Shown here piece after piece: positions 35,494-46,545 of a stretch of 64,000 nucleotides of DNA. Under the pieces are notes generated by a model that saw nothing but the letters and a program-made list of their open reading frames with translations, made no database searches and was not told where the DNA came from. Source of the stretch: Inonotus obliquus (taxonomy: Eukaryota > Basidiomycota > Agaricomycetes > Hymenochaetales > Hymenochaetaceae); the NCBI GenBank assembly GCA_032164295.1, contig JAJHTX010000006.1, positions 1,550,001-1,614,000 on the forward strand. The letters are read 5' to 3'. Position 1 is the first letter of the stretch. Each line of letters starts with the position of its first letter. The position numbers and the translations under genes were made by a program.

Positions 35494-38400
35494 TCAGCCG
35501 TAAGTGCTGGCCGACTCAGATGACCCATCTACTCGCCACACTTTAATCACACCTGCCCTATCTCCTGTTAATAATCCTCCACGGAACGGCGCGTCTAAAC
35601 AGGCAACAGCACGAATACAATCCTGATGAGCACGCAAGAGATTTGATTGATAGCCGAGAATGAGAGATGCTCGCTGTCCGGCAGCAGTGTTCGCAGACCC
35701 GGAAGAGGACGGTCTTTCAGTGAAGATTGTGGCGCCTTCTTTAGAGACCGAGCTAGAAGGCGGAAAGGAACATACATTAGTGAATATCTCGAGCATAGTT
35801 GATTCTACTCACGAAAAGTTTTTTCTCTCATGATCATCATCCCGAGCACTCAGAACGATCGAGTGATCAAAGCGATCGAGGTCATACAGTTTAACGCTGC
35901 AATCGTCACTACCGGCAACAAGGAATCCTGCTTTCCCGGTCCGTCCAGGACGATCCGAATCCAACGATAGATCCACGAATGACCGTGGTGCGCTAAGATG
36001 ACCACCGAAATCAGTCCCAGCCACCATAGACGCTATAGTTCTTGATGGTCGAGAAAGATCCAAGCTTCCAGCTTGTCCTAAGACATCGGTGAACGGAGTA
36101 CCGGGTAACTGTTCACCATGCTGTCGTGCTCTAACAAGAGCTGCTATGGCAGCGACGGGATCGCGTTCTACGATCTCTGCATCTGCGGGTTTCGTTGGCG
36201 CAGAAGCTGGTTCCACAGATGCCGCTGCTGCATGATCGTATGAAACAAACCATTCGACTAGAAGTGCTTTCTCCACGTCCCATACTTCCATCAGAATGGC
36301 GCCGGGCCGATCTTGGAGAATTTCTGCACCGTCCAAGGCCACTATAATCCAACGCCCGCGACCTTTTGAAGGGTGAGGCACACATTGTCGGATGCGCACG
36401 TTACTGCCGTCTAATGATGCTCCTACGGACCACGACCGTAGTAGTAAGCCAAACCGCAGATCCCACAGAGAGAGGACACCAGATAGTGTAGCTATCACAA
36501 TCCAGGTTCGCTTTCTGTCGAGACATAAGGACACAATGGGACCAAAATGTCGAGGGTTGTCCATAGATAGCAGCGTTCGCATATTACTTAGATCCATGAG
36601 TACAACAGATGAATGGTTTGTAGCATAAACTAAGTTTGACGATGTATCTGGAAAAAATATCAAGCTTGAGAATGTTCGATCTTCGATAAAAGATTTTGAG
36701 ATACTCACCAGAATTGTAATGCATCATACATTGTACATATTCCCCTGGCTTGTCAATTCTGTGATCTCGAACTATCTGGAGTTTGTTGTATTTCGGAAGA
36801 GAACCACTCTGATTGACGTGCAAGCGAACAATGTGGAGAGACCCATCCTCTGCTGCGCTTGCAAACGCATGATAGCCCTCTAGCATGCATACGCATCTCA
36901 CCCGCGAGTGTTGCAGGTACGTATGCCTTGGTTTACTAGTAACATTGCGTTCTAGTCGAGCCGTGTCCCAGACTTTGACAGTCTTGTCATCAGAACACGA
37001 AACGAAGAACAGGTGGTCAGAAGACACAGCAATTCCATTGATAGCGTCTGTGTGAGAATTGAGATTAGCTATCAAGGTCGCTTCGACACTTCGGCGTTTA
37101 GCATCTCGTGTTGGGAAGTTCTGTCGACTAGCATTGCGTCTTCGCACTGGCCCCTCGTGGACTCGAGGTCCGAAATCTAGCAAACCCTCTTTATTGAACT
37201 CACTGGACACATGTTCCAGGAAGATATTGACGGAATTGTCATGACCATCTTTCCAAAAGTTTGTCAATAAGGAACCAAATGAAAAGAAAAAAGCTATTGA
37301 ACAACCTTCTTGGACAGATGGGACAGGACTTCGTACACCGCGAGCCGTCGTTCCAAATGATAACGGCGATGTGATCCCGGACGACTCGTGATCTGCTTCG
37401 GTTATTGTTCTACCAGGCGCCTCAAGAAGACCCACTGCATTTGTTCGTATTGGGCCAATGGCAGGTGCAGCTTTCACGCCATCGGCGGAGCCAACGCTGA
37501 ATCGCGGTCGTATGGATACCGAATTCGTGGTGGAGACGACAGATTCAGTTGGACTACCTGGTCTCATTGGGACAGAAGGAGGGAGGTCGTGAACGGCTGG
37601 CGGGAGGCGATGGGTCGAGAGACGTTCCCGTCCGACCCCGACACCTGAGCTGAGTGACGTCGCAGAGCCGTTAATTGTCGCTAGTCGACGACGAAGATCC
37701 TCGAACGGCGCAGCGCCAGTGGATAGATCGTTACTGGACACGCGAGATAGACTATACCTATCAGAAAAGCGCCGCGCTGCATCATTTAATGAGACGCGAG
37801 TGCCAAGAAATACGGTCTGCGGCACTACTCTCAGTTTCTGTAATTCGACTGGCCCAGTTGTTTGCAGCGTTTCAGCCTCGTCCGGACTTTTCTGTCGCGA
37901 TCGCAAACTTACGGATGCGCATTCAGAAATCATACACGAACCATGTGAGTAAATCTTTACCTATTAATCGAATCGGCAGATTTTGCTATGTAGTCCCGCA
38001 GCGCAATAAGCTTGCTTTCCTCTAAAGCGGACATTCCAAGCCGCTCAAGCTTTCCCAGATGGATTTCATCCCTTTTGTGCAGTCAGTCTTCACTCTATTG
38101 CGCAGACAGCAAAGTCCTTACTCTTCCGATTTCAGCGTGATACGGATCGCTCCTCGTGCGCTTTTCCTAGCTGCCGCAATGGCTGCGTCCTTCGGATTCT
38201 CCAATTTTGTCGCAGACTTCCTTTGGGACTTCCAGAACTGGGAGCTCCCACTTTTCATCGCCCAGTCGAGCGCAAATTCATACATGTGCCTTGGAAGCTT
38301 CGCGTAAGGTTAGTCACTGATAAGGATAGATGACGATGTGTTAAACTGACTGGAGACTTCAATGCCTTAAGAATTGCTTGCACATCGACGGAGCGTATTT

Positions 38401-41311
38401 CAGAACGCAGAAAATGCTTTAGAGATGGATACAAGATGCACCAGATGTCGGTAGTCGGTAGTGCTTTGGCGGCCGATGCGATGAACATGCATGCACCTAT
38501 GATACAGGGTGAGTGGCGCTGCAACGGAGTCTAGGCACTGCTACTCACCCTGCCTAATCCAACTATTCGGGTGATACATGAGTGGCAAAGTAGAGCTCAT
38601 CAGTTCCCATAACCGCAGCTTCTGAAAGAGGCCAAGTTCACTCAAAGTCGTCAGCGTTGAAAGTACTTTCGCCACATTCGTTTCCTCGGCATCTATGTGC
38701 GTATAAGTTGGATATATTCTTGGGAATCGATCGCTGAATACAAACCTGAAAGTGCCTGAGTCATTAACGGGAAAATGTACTCTTCCAGGCTTCGACCACC
38801 TAAACATGCAGCAACGTCTACAATGCTATCAAAAAAAGCATATCGTAACAACCAGTCTCGATCGTTGAGATAGGTGATCATGTGGCTCAGAAGAACATCG
38901 TTCGTTTTCTGTCGCCCAAAGAAGATGCAAAGCGGCGCGATATCGAGAAGAACCGACCGCTTGACTACGCTGCTCTGGTCTACAAGCAGTATGGACAACT
39001 GGCTTTCTACTAGACTCTGTAGCTCCTCCAGTCGAAGGTCGTAAGAGATCTCAACACAGACATCTATCAGCACCATCGCGATTACTCATAGACAAAAGTG
39101 GAACGTGGACTGACTTCCAGTTGTGATTCATCATACATCTGACTCCCTCCAGAGATCCGGAATGTACCGTGCGCGCGCAGAGCCTGGCCCATCTCCAAGT
39201 ATTTCACTGCTAAGCTTGCAATTGGTACTAGGCTCTGTGCGGCGACACTCCTCACAAACAATTCCGCATCAGTCGTCATGTAACGCAGATAAGGAAAAAT
39301 ATATTGAGGAAAGATGTCCGCGTTGAAAGGGGTGATCGCTTTCACCAGTGTAACCTAGGAGCAATAATCAATACTCTGATTCCAAGGATCGGCTTTATAA
39401 CCAACTATTTGCAAGGCAGTTCGTAGAGCAGCTGCTCGAACTATCGGAGCATCATCATGTCCGAGCTCGATGACATACGGAAGTAGGCGGTCGAGTTTGG
39501 CCTCATCAGTGAGATAGGTGGAGACAACGAGGAGCATGTCTAATGCGAGTAGCTTTGAGCTAGGAAAGCAGCAGTTCCTCAAATTTGCGCAGATCAGGGA
39601 CAAAATTATCAGTGCAGGACCGTCTGAAATTATGCTTAATGCCGAATCAAACGTTACGGGCTAAGTGACGTACCATCAACAATGGAGTTGAAAGGAGATA
39701 GTAACCTATCCCGCGAGTTTGGAACCCAAGGAACAACGGGAATAATGCTCTTTAAAACCGAAAGAATTCAAGACTAGTGAGAATGGAATAGATATCTGAG
39801 CTTGCCTGAATGGGCTTGAATGAAGAGAACTGAGTTGCATATGCCACCTTTATCGTGCTAGTTCCTACGTCTGCTCGCTCGGAAAAGCAAGGCTCAACAA
39901 CGTCGAATTCCGTCCATAGGCGCATGATTCTACGGTCCGAGTCCATTGGCAATGCGCTCAGAATTTCCTGAGGATCCTCTCCGAGTGATGGTTTTTCATC
40001 AATTGTAGGTGCTCGTGCAGGGGTTGTACCTCCACCCGAAGTGTTGGAAGTGTTGAAGAAAGGCGTCGATGCCGAAATATCGTTGATAGATGATATGAAA
40101 TCATGAAAAGTCGTGAAAAAACATTCCGGAAATAAGCTTCCGCGGGTCGTATGCAGGAGCGAATCAAATGTAGGTCGTGTGGCCCGGTCAATTGCTACCA
40201 TCTTCTTGATAAGATCCTAACAGAAGCAACGAACGTCATAAGCAATCCATGTAACAGCAGTCGAACACACTAAGACGCACCCGAATCGGTCCCTCCGTGA
40301 TTGGGGCAAGATGCGCATCCAAGTCGAGTTCCCCTTCTCGATACTTGAAGAGCTGACTTAGTGTAAATAAGGCCGTGCCCTCAAGGAAGAGCTCGGCCAA
40401 GACACAGCCCGCGCTAAACACATCCATCGCCTCAGTCACCTTTCCTTCCTTCTTATTTCCTTCCAACCGTGCTGAAGCAAACTCCTCAGAAGTCTGGTTA
40501 CGCTTCGCACCATCCGGCAACCTCTCAGACGTATAGAACCGCTCAGGAGCGATGTAACAGTTTCTTCGGCCTGATGTGTCGTAGAAGTAGGCGAAGTCCG
40601 ATGGGTTATCCAACGGAAGATACGTTGGTTTGAAGGACGAAAAGTCGGTTATATAAACCCAGTTCCAGGAAGTGACAAGAATGTTTTCTGACTTGATGTC
40701 TCCATGGGACACTTTCTTCTTTCGAGCATCCCGTAGACCAGTTAGTATCTGGAACGCAATCCACTTCTTCTCGATCGGGGTGAGAAATGGCCGAGTACTG
40801 CATATAGACTTTTGAATGAGAACGCGCATCCACTGAAGATTTTGCGCACACACCTAATTCGGTCATACAAATTACTCGCAATCCACTGCCGGACAAGGTA
40901 GCCCGCCTTTTCTGACTCTGTGAATACTTGGTAGGTGTACACGTTCGGGACGTCCTGAAGCGCCTTCTTCTCCTCTGAACGAGACCATTAGCACAGGAGA
41001 TTCCATAATCAAAGTGTGGCGGGGAACCTACTTTTCATACGACGCATGTACCTCTCGTCAAGCTGACTTGAGTCCGGCTTGATAAATATCTTTGCTACCA
41101 GGAATCCATTCCTGTGTCGACAGCGGACAGTCTTAAGGAAACGCGAAGAACCCAAACTTAAGGCCAAGCATATTTAGTTAGATGAGCACCGTAGTCAGTC
41201 AATGCGTACTGACCTCTTGTCATAAATGATATCTGGACCGAGTTCTGAGACGAATGTATCGAGTGCGCCTCCAGACCTTGATACTATCGCGCTTGACTGG
41301 TTGTTCCCCAT
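35494..41311 (-). CDS. VPS15: Vps15 kinase-like regulatory subunit of the Vps34 PI3-kinase
   Basis: A large regulatory protein that anchors and activates the PI3-kinase Vps34 on endosomes and autophagosomes. It begins MGNNQSSAIVS, an N-myristoylation signal as in all Vps15 proteins. The kinase-like domain follows, with VSHGDIKSENILVTSWNWVYITDF, where DFS replaces the DFG motif as is usual here, and NCYIAPERFY. The middle (about 38300-39700) encodes HEAT repeats such as DDAPIVRAAALRTALQIVG and SVAAQSLVPIASLA. The C-terminal exons (35494-37260) encode a WD40 propeller: LNSHTDAINGIAVSSDHLFFVSCSDDKTVKVWD, GSDDCSVKLYD and AGVIKVWRVDGSS. Order and length match the family. It shares a 170-bp divergent promoter with the gene at 41482. 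Confidence 0.93.
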
Positions 41312-41383
41312 TTCCCATTTCAATGAGAGTCGGAAGGAAGCACAACACGCATGCGCATCGACGTCGATCCAGGGTCGATGTGC

Positions 41384-41389
41384 CACGTG
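41384..41389. promoter_or_regulatory. CACGTG palindrome in the VPS15 divergent promoter
   Basis: CACGTG within GTGCCACGTGATAC, between the VPS15 start (41311) and the start at 41482. It is the third divergent promoter of a traffic gene in this window with this hexamer. Confidence 0.5.
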
Positions 41390-41481
41390 ATACATTTCGA
41401 TCTGCATCGCTGTTTCTGTCCGTATCTGAACCTGAGCTGTATTCCGACTCTCAACTCAACTTCATCTTCCCATCTTGTTCT

Positions 41482-42548
41482 ATGCCCTCATTTCTCGACA
41501 GTATATTGTGCTGTTGCTTTAGAAGAAAGCATCGCGATGAGGTACGCATATTTACCCTTGTCTCTTTCAAGAGGCAGTAAAATTTATATTGTGTTATCTG
41601 CAGACCGTAGATGAGCATTCCGCACTTCTCCCAACGCCGGAAGATGGCCCTTCGTAAGTATGAGCTTTCCGACTGGCCGTGCTCTACTAATACTCCTTAT
41701 TAAAGCATATTGGCGTATGAGTCGACGAACATTGATCACCAAAAAGCAAAGGAGCGGCTGAATGTGATAGTGAAGGCTAAAGAAGGGTATGCGGCACCGT
41801 TATCTTTACACTGCATACTGCCTCAGACAATCTCGCACTACAGGAGAATGGTACGGGTTCTCTCCCGCGTCCCATTCAATTTACGGAATGAGCCTTCAAA
41901 CGGCCTTGCCAACGCTTCATCTTCACGATCAAACCGGAGTCCCTCTACGAACGTTAGTTATCCGAATACTCGGATAACAAACCAGTATGGTGGAGGTGCC
42001 GAAAGTGAGCAGGTCTCTCCAAAATATCGACCGTCGCCTTCTGTGAGCAGGTCAGAATCCGTATCATCCGCGCAACAGGCGTCTACTTCGCGCGTATCCA
42101 CCGACGACCTTTCCGATCCATACGCGGAGTATAAGCTGAAGGTACAACTCATCCCGGCATCGAAAAATAGTAAGCGTGCCTTCAGTTTACGTGGTCGCAG
42201 CAAAACGAAACAGAATCGGCTCGGGGAAGATGACGGACCAGACATTCTGCCGACTTTGGAGGGTATCCAGAGCGTCGATAGTGGGCCCGAGGATCTCGCC
42301 GCAGAGCACACCATTGCCAAAGTGAACGATAACACTGAAGCAGCTGCGGGGTTGGATAACGCGGAACGGTCAGCTGTGACTTCGTTGTCTAACAATGAAA
42401 CTGCAGAGGTAAGATGAATTGACATACTCCTTCTCGTGGCGTATTCTGAGATATACTCAAGGTGAAGGACATATCCAAGCAACTCTCTCCCTTCTTGAAG
42501 GACGATTTTGATGACGTTGGCGCACTTACACGGAGCTGGGGAGATTAA
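41482..42548 (+). CDS. Cys-anchored adaptor-like protein, possible LAMTOR1/Ego1 homologue
   Basis: Five exons (41482-41541, 41604-41653, 41706-41786, 41844-42408, 42462-42548) join to a 280-residue protein. The N-terminus MPSFLDSILCCCFRRKHRDE has three adjacent cysteines followed by basic residues, a likely palmitoylation site. DEHSALLP follows, an acidic dileucine sorting signal of the ExxxLL type. The block HQKAKERLNVIVKAKEGRMVRVLSRVPFN has the spacing of the LQKIV..MVDIF..P.N block of Ego1/LAMTOR1, which anchors the Ragulator/EGO complex to the vacuole for TORC1 signalling. The rest is Ser-rich and disordered and ends DFDDVGALTRSWGD. The membrane-anchor features are visible; the LAMTOR1 identity is an inference from weak similarity, and LAMTOR1-type proteins are usually shorter. 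Confidence 0.6.
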
Positions 42549-42735
42549 TTTGGGCGACTCATTTGCATTGTTTTTTGGGCAGACGACGATTGGCACACTC
42601 ATTACACGTCAAACGATAAATACACCCCTCCTTCCGTGCACCAAATCCCGAACCTAGCAATCATTTTCTTATCATACTACTCGTGCGTTTAATTGTATAT
42701 CAAGTGGATGCGTTTTTGGGAATAAAAGTTATCAT

Positions 42736-44769
42736 CTATGTTGATTGACCGCGCAAATACCTCTTGTATGTATCATTATGTGTCTCTTCCACGTATTCAT
42801 AGCCAAGTTGCTCGAGATATTCTTGAAACTCCCGGTTCTCTTCTGGCGGAACCTGGACTCCTGCTAATATCTTGCCGACGTCTGGTGGTTCATTCGGCGC
42901 ATTTAGGCACTATTTTGATACGGAATCGGAAGGCATGACTCACCAGCACCGTGATTTCGATAGTGGAATAATGAAATGTTCCATCCACTATGTAGGCCCA
43001 GGAGGAATTTCCTGAGTGCACCAGGCCTCTCAGGAAATTCTGGCAGCATAAAACGATACTTTCTAAGTGACAGGCTTCCGTAGTTTGTAAGGAAACTTAC
43101 CAAATCGAAAGACACGCTCGTGAGGAACCTGCTTTCGACCGCCGATAAGATATCGAACATGCGACTTGGCAAGTTCATCATTGCTGATATCGTATCCTTT
43201 CATTCCTTGAGCTTCTAGCTCAGTCAGAACTTCGCCAATCTCTTTTTGCCTCGCCGTCGAGTTGAGAATGAAGGACATGAAGACGTGCGCAATCGTCGGT
43301 GAATCATATCGGTAAATGAACTCCGTAACCGCTCGAGGATGGATTACAGAGTGCAGAGCGACGAAGCTGAGAATATATCAGAGAACGAAATAGTTCGAAC
43401 GTACAACAAAGCGTGTACCTGCCAGGTTTTTCAGGAATTTCGACGCTCAGTAGTGCTTCTCGACCCTCACCAAGCTCAGCACGTTCGGCGACAAATCGAA
43501 GCCGTCCGAAGTTCATATTTGCACCACTGATAACAGCAACAAATCGCTTTCCAGCACCCACTAACTCATTCTCTTGAATATACCGTTTACAGCCAGCTAG
43601 GGCAAGAGCACCTGCCGGTTCGGTGATGGATCTGGTTTCTTTGGAAGCAGGTACGTCAGTATGGTCTACGAGAACGCGTTCACAGAACTTGCCTTCGAAA
43701 ATGTCTTTGATTGCAGCACACAACTCATCATTGTCCACCAGGACGACGCCGTCCAGTAGTCTCTTACATATACGGAAAGGTTCTTCGCCAACGAGTCGTA
43801 CAGCCGTACCATCGCTGAATGGCCCGACATCCTTGAGTTCTACTCTTTCACCTTTCTTTAGACTTTGTGCCATGGCATCGGCATCGAAAGTTTCCACTCC
43901 GACAACGCGTGTATTCGGAGACCCTATCCTCTTGACATATTCGCAAAGGCCGGCTGCAAGTCCACCACCACCGATGCTCGCAAAGACAGCATCTAGAGTC
44001 TCTGAGTCCTTAAGTTGCTTGAGGATCTCCATTCCTACCGTCCCTTGACCAGCTATAACGAGGGGATCGTCGAAAGGCGGTACGAATGTTAGCCCGTACT
44101 CTCTGGCGAGTCGCACACTTTCCTCTTTGGCGGCGTCGAAGTCATCGCCGTGCAGAACAACTTTGGCGCCATATCGCAGGACATTCCGGACTTTAATACT
44201 TGGGGTAGCCTTGGGCATTACAATTGTGCAGGGGATTTGAAGTCGACTTCCCGAAAGCGCTACACCCTGCGCATGATTCCCTAAGTACATGATGGTGTAG
44301 AAACGCGGGAGTTATGAGATAGGGTTGAAGATATACAGTGCTATACGCACAACTAACCAGCGCTACAGGTCACAACACCTTTCCAACGCTCTTCTTGGTT
44401 CAGATGAGCCATAAAGTTGAAAGCGCCGCGTATCTTGAAGCTGAAAACTTCCTGTAGATCCTCTCTCTTTAGCCATATTTCGTTTCCTAATTTTGTACTT
44501 AAATTTGACGCATAAACAAGAGGTGTCTCCTTGAGAATGTCATAGACTTTTGATGTGAGGATAAGACGTAAATAATCCGGTGGATCTGGGTTTGTTAACG
44601 AGTTGTGATTAGCTCGAGGAGATGGTACCGGCTCGGGAGCATGAGATGCGTATTCAAGAGTTGCTGTAGATGCAGACATGGGTAAGAAGGCGGATAAGAT
44701 CGCTACCGGCACGAGTTGAATAATTTTTGACAACATTCGGATGTTTCCGAGAGTCACAGCCACAGCCAT
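42736..44769 (-). CDS. ILV1: threonine dehydratase (threonine deaminase)
   Basis: Converts threonine to 2-oxobutyrate and ammonia, the first committed step of isoleucine synthesis, normally in mitochondria. The PLP fold is clear: [22 protein letters not shown] with the Schiff-base lysine in [29 protein letters not shown] and [25 protein letters not shown]. Two C-terminal ACT-like regulatory repeats follow (VEIPEKPG near 43440 and [19 protein letters not shown] near 43050), the site of isoleucine feedback in the family. The last exon ends [10 protein letters not shown] at 42736. The N-terminus is mildly hydrophobic; later methionines at 44736 and 44679 are possible starts. The start lies only 56 bp from the WSS1 start on the other strand. 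Confidence 0.93.
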
Positions 44770-44825
44770 CTAGGATAAAGCCACACAGCCGTTGTCGTTG
44801 TCGTCGACTCGAAGGACCACCTGCA

Positions 44826-46228
44826 ATGTCTCTCGTCGATTCCTTTACGCATCTCAAAGGACGACGAAATGCTGAACTTGCGCTGCCACTTCTGCAACGG
44901 ATAGCATCACTAGTCAAGCCCTTGATGCGGAATCATAGCTGGAGGTTACCTGTGCTTGCAGAGTTCTTTCCAGATGAGCCAAGTTTGCTTGGTAGGATTT
45001 TGATGCTGCCACTAACATGGTATTGGAAGTATTGACTACATATCCGTAGGTCAGAGTGCGTTAGATGCGGCCTGCAACGCGTGCAGACTCTTATCGTTCT
45101 CGTGTTCATAGACATGAATTTTGGACAGAAAATATTACTGCGCCTTCGTCCCCCACAGTCACCGGATACATTCTACGACGAGGAACAACTCGTATCTGTA
45201 ATGCTCCACGAGGTAGGAATAATATTATCATGAATTTAGACCCTACGATGCCTATGTACGCATCCAGTTAACGCACAATGTCCATGGACCACATGATGAC
45301 AAATTCTACAAGTATTTGTCCGACCTTGAAGCAGAGTACGATGCCTTGAGGCGTAGCGGGTACGATGGTGAAGGTTTCTATTCTGCAGGAAAACGATTGG
45401 GAGTCGGCGTAACGCATAATCTGCCGCCTCATCTCGCACGGACGAGGGCGCTTCAAGCTGCGGAAAAGAGAAGAACGCAACAAAGCCTGCTTGGTGTTCC
45501 AGGTGGGCAGCGTCTCGGTGGACGAGTTCTGGCGGGCTCTGTAGCTATAAGTCCGAGAGAACTGGCAGTACAGGTTGGTAAGCTTATGATTTTCAGACCA
45601 ATCTCGTTGAACAACCAATATATTCAGGCGGCTGAAAGACGCGCGCAAGACGAGAAGTCTTGTGGGACACGGAAAGGAACCGCACAGAGGGAAGCTGAGA
45701 AGGCGGCGAGAGAATGTGTCATATATGAGGCAGACACCCCGGCGACCACCCATCGCGATTCCTCTCGAGGTTCAATCGAGCTATCTGCTGACGACATGCT
45801 TCCGGACGAAACTGGTTGGTCTTGCGCTGTCTGCACCTTGGATAACCTTTCTTCGGCATCAAATTGCCTAGTTTGCCTTTCCGCTCGACCAAAGAAAGAC
45901 AGACAATTATCTGGGAGCATACAGAACCCCTCTGCGTCGTCTTTGCGACACTTCTACTCTAGGTTCGAAACATAACAACGCGGAAGCGTCGTTTTCACCA
46001 TCAGAAGGTCTGGGACAGATGTCCGTTGATACGGGTTGGTCCTGCTTAGCTTGTACATTCCTTAATCCATACCACTTCCTTCAATGTTCAGTCTGTTCAA
46101 CTTTCCGTCCAAATTGTGTCCCTAAGGATGGTTGGGCATGTACTGTGTGCGGTGAGGGTGGAATGCCTCACGAATTTTGGTCGTGTCGTATCTGCGGGCG
46201 CATTAAAGAGAGCAGTTCAACCGCGTGA
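44826..46228 (+). CDS. WSS1: Wss1-type DNA-dependent metalloprotease (WLM domain), frame break near 3' end
   Basis: A WLM-domain protease related to Wss1/SPRTN, which degrades DNA-protein crosslinks and SUMO-linked proteins. The N-terminus is MSLVDSFTHLKGRRNAELAL. The active site HELTHNVHGPH (zinc ligands in HExxH plus a third H) is assembled across an intron between HE and LTH, followed by DDKFYKYLSDL. One RanBP2-type zinc finger follows (GWSCAVCTLDN..SNCLVCLSARPK), then two more at 46019-46228 (GWSCLACTFLN..QCSVCSTFRP and GWACTVCGEGG..SCRICG). The frame of the first finger stops at about 45975, one base out of register with the later fingers, and I found no intron that restores it without losing zinc ligands. 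This is either a frameshift, a sequence error or an unusual splice. Confidence 0.8.
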
Positions 46229-46545
46229 TGCCTCGGCTGGGGTTTCGTGCACCTTCCTCTCTTGCTTTCTCTGACTGTCCCACTTTGTTATGAGTTTGTT
46301 GTATGTTTTACGGCCCCGTGGATTTATGTGTCAGCAATATGAGCGGACCTTGATTCCCCAGGTTGGACCCAAATGATGCCCGTGCGTTCTGTTTATGATT
46401 ACTTCAGAGGGTGGGTTTTACGATGATTACATGAAAGTTTCCTCTGCAATACTACATAACAGTATCAGCAAATTCCCTATTTTTCTCATACTTTCGGACC
46501 TCTTGATGATCTAATTTCTATCGATAATGCCTATATGCACAACGA
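46229..46545. other. convergent intergenic spacer, WSS1 / ADE6
   Basis: AT-rich 3' flank of two converging genes. No gene or structured RNA was recognised. Confidence 0.5.
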
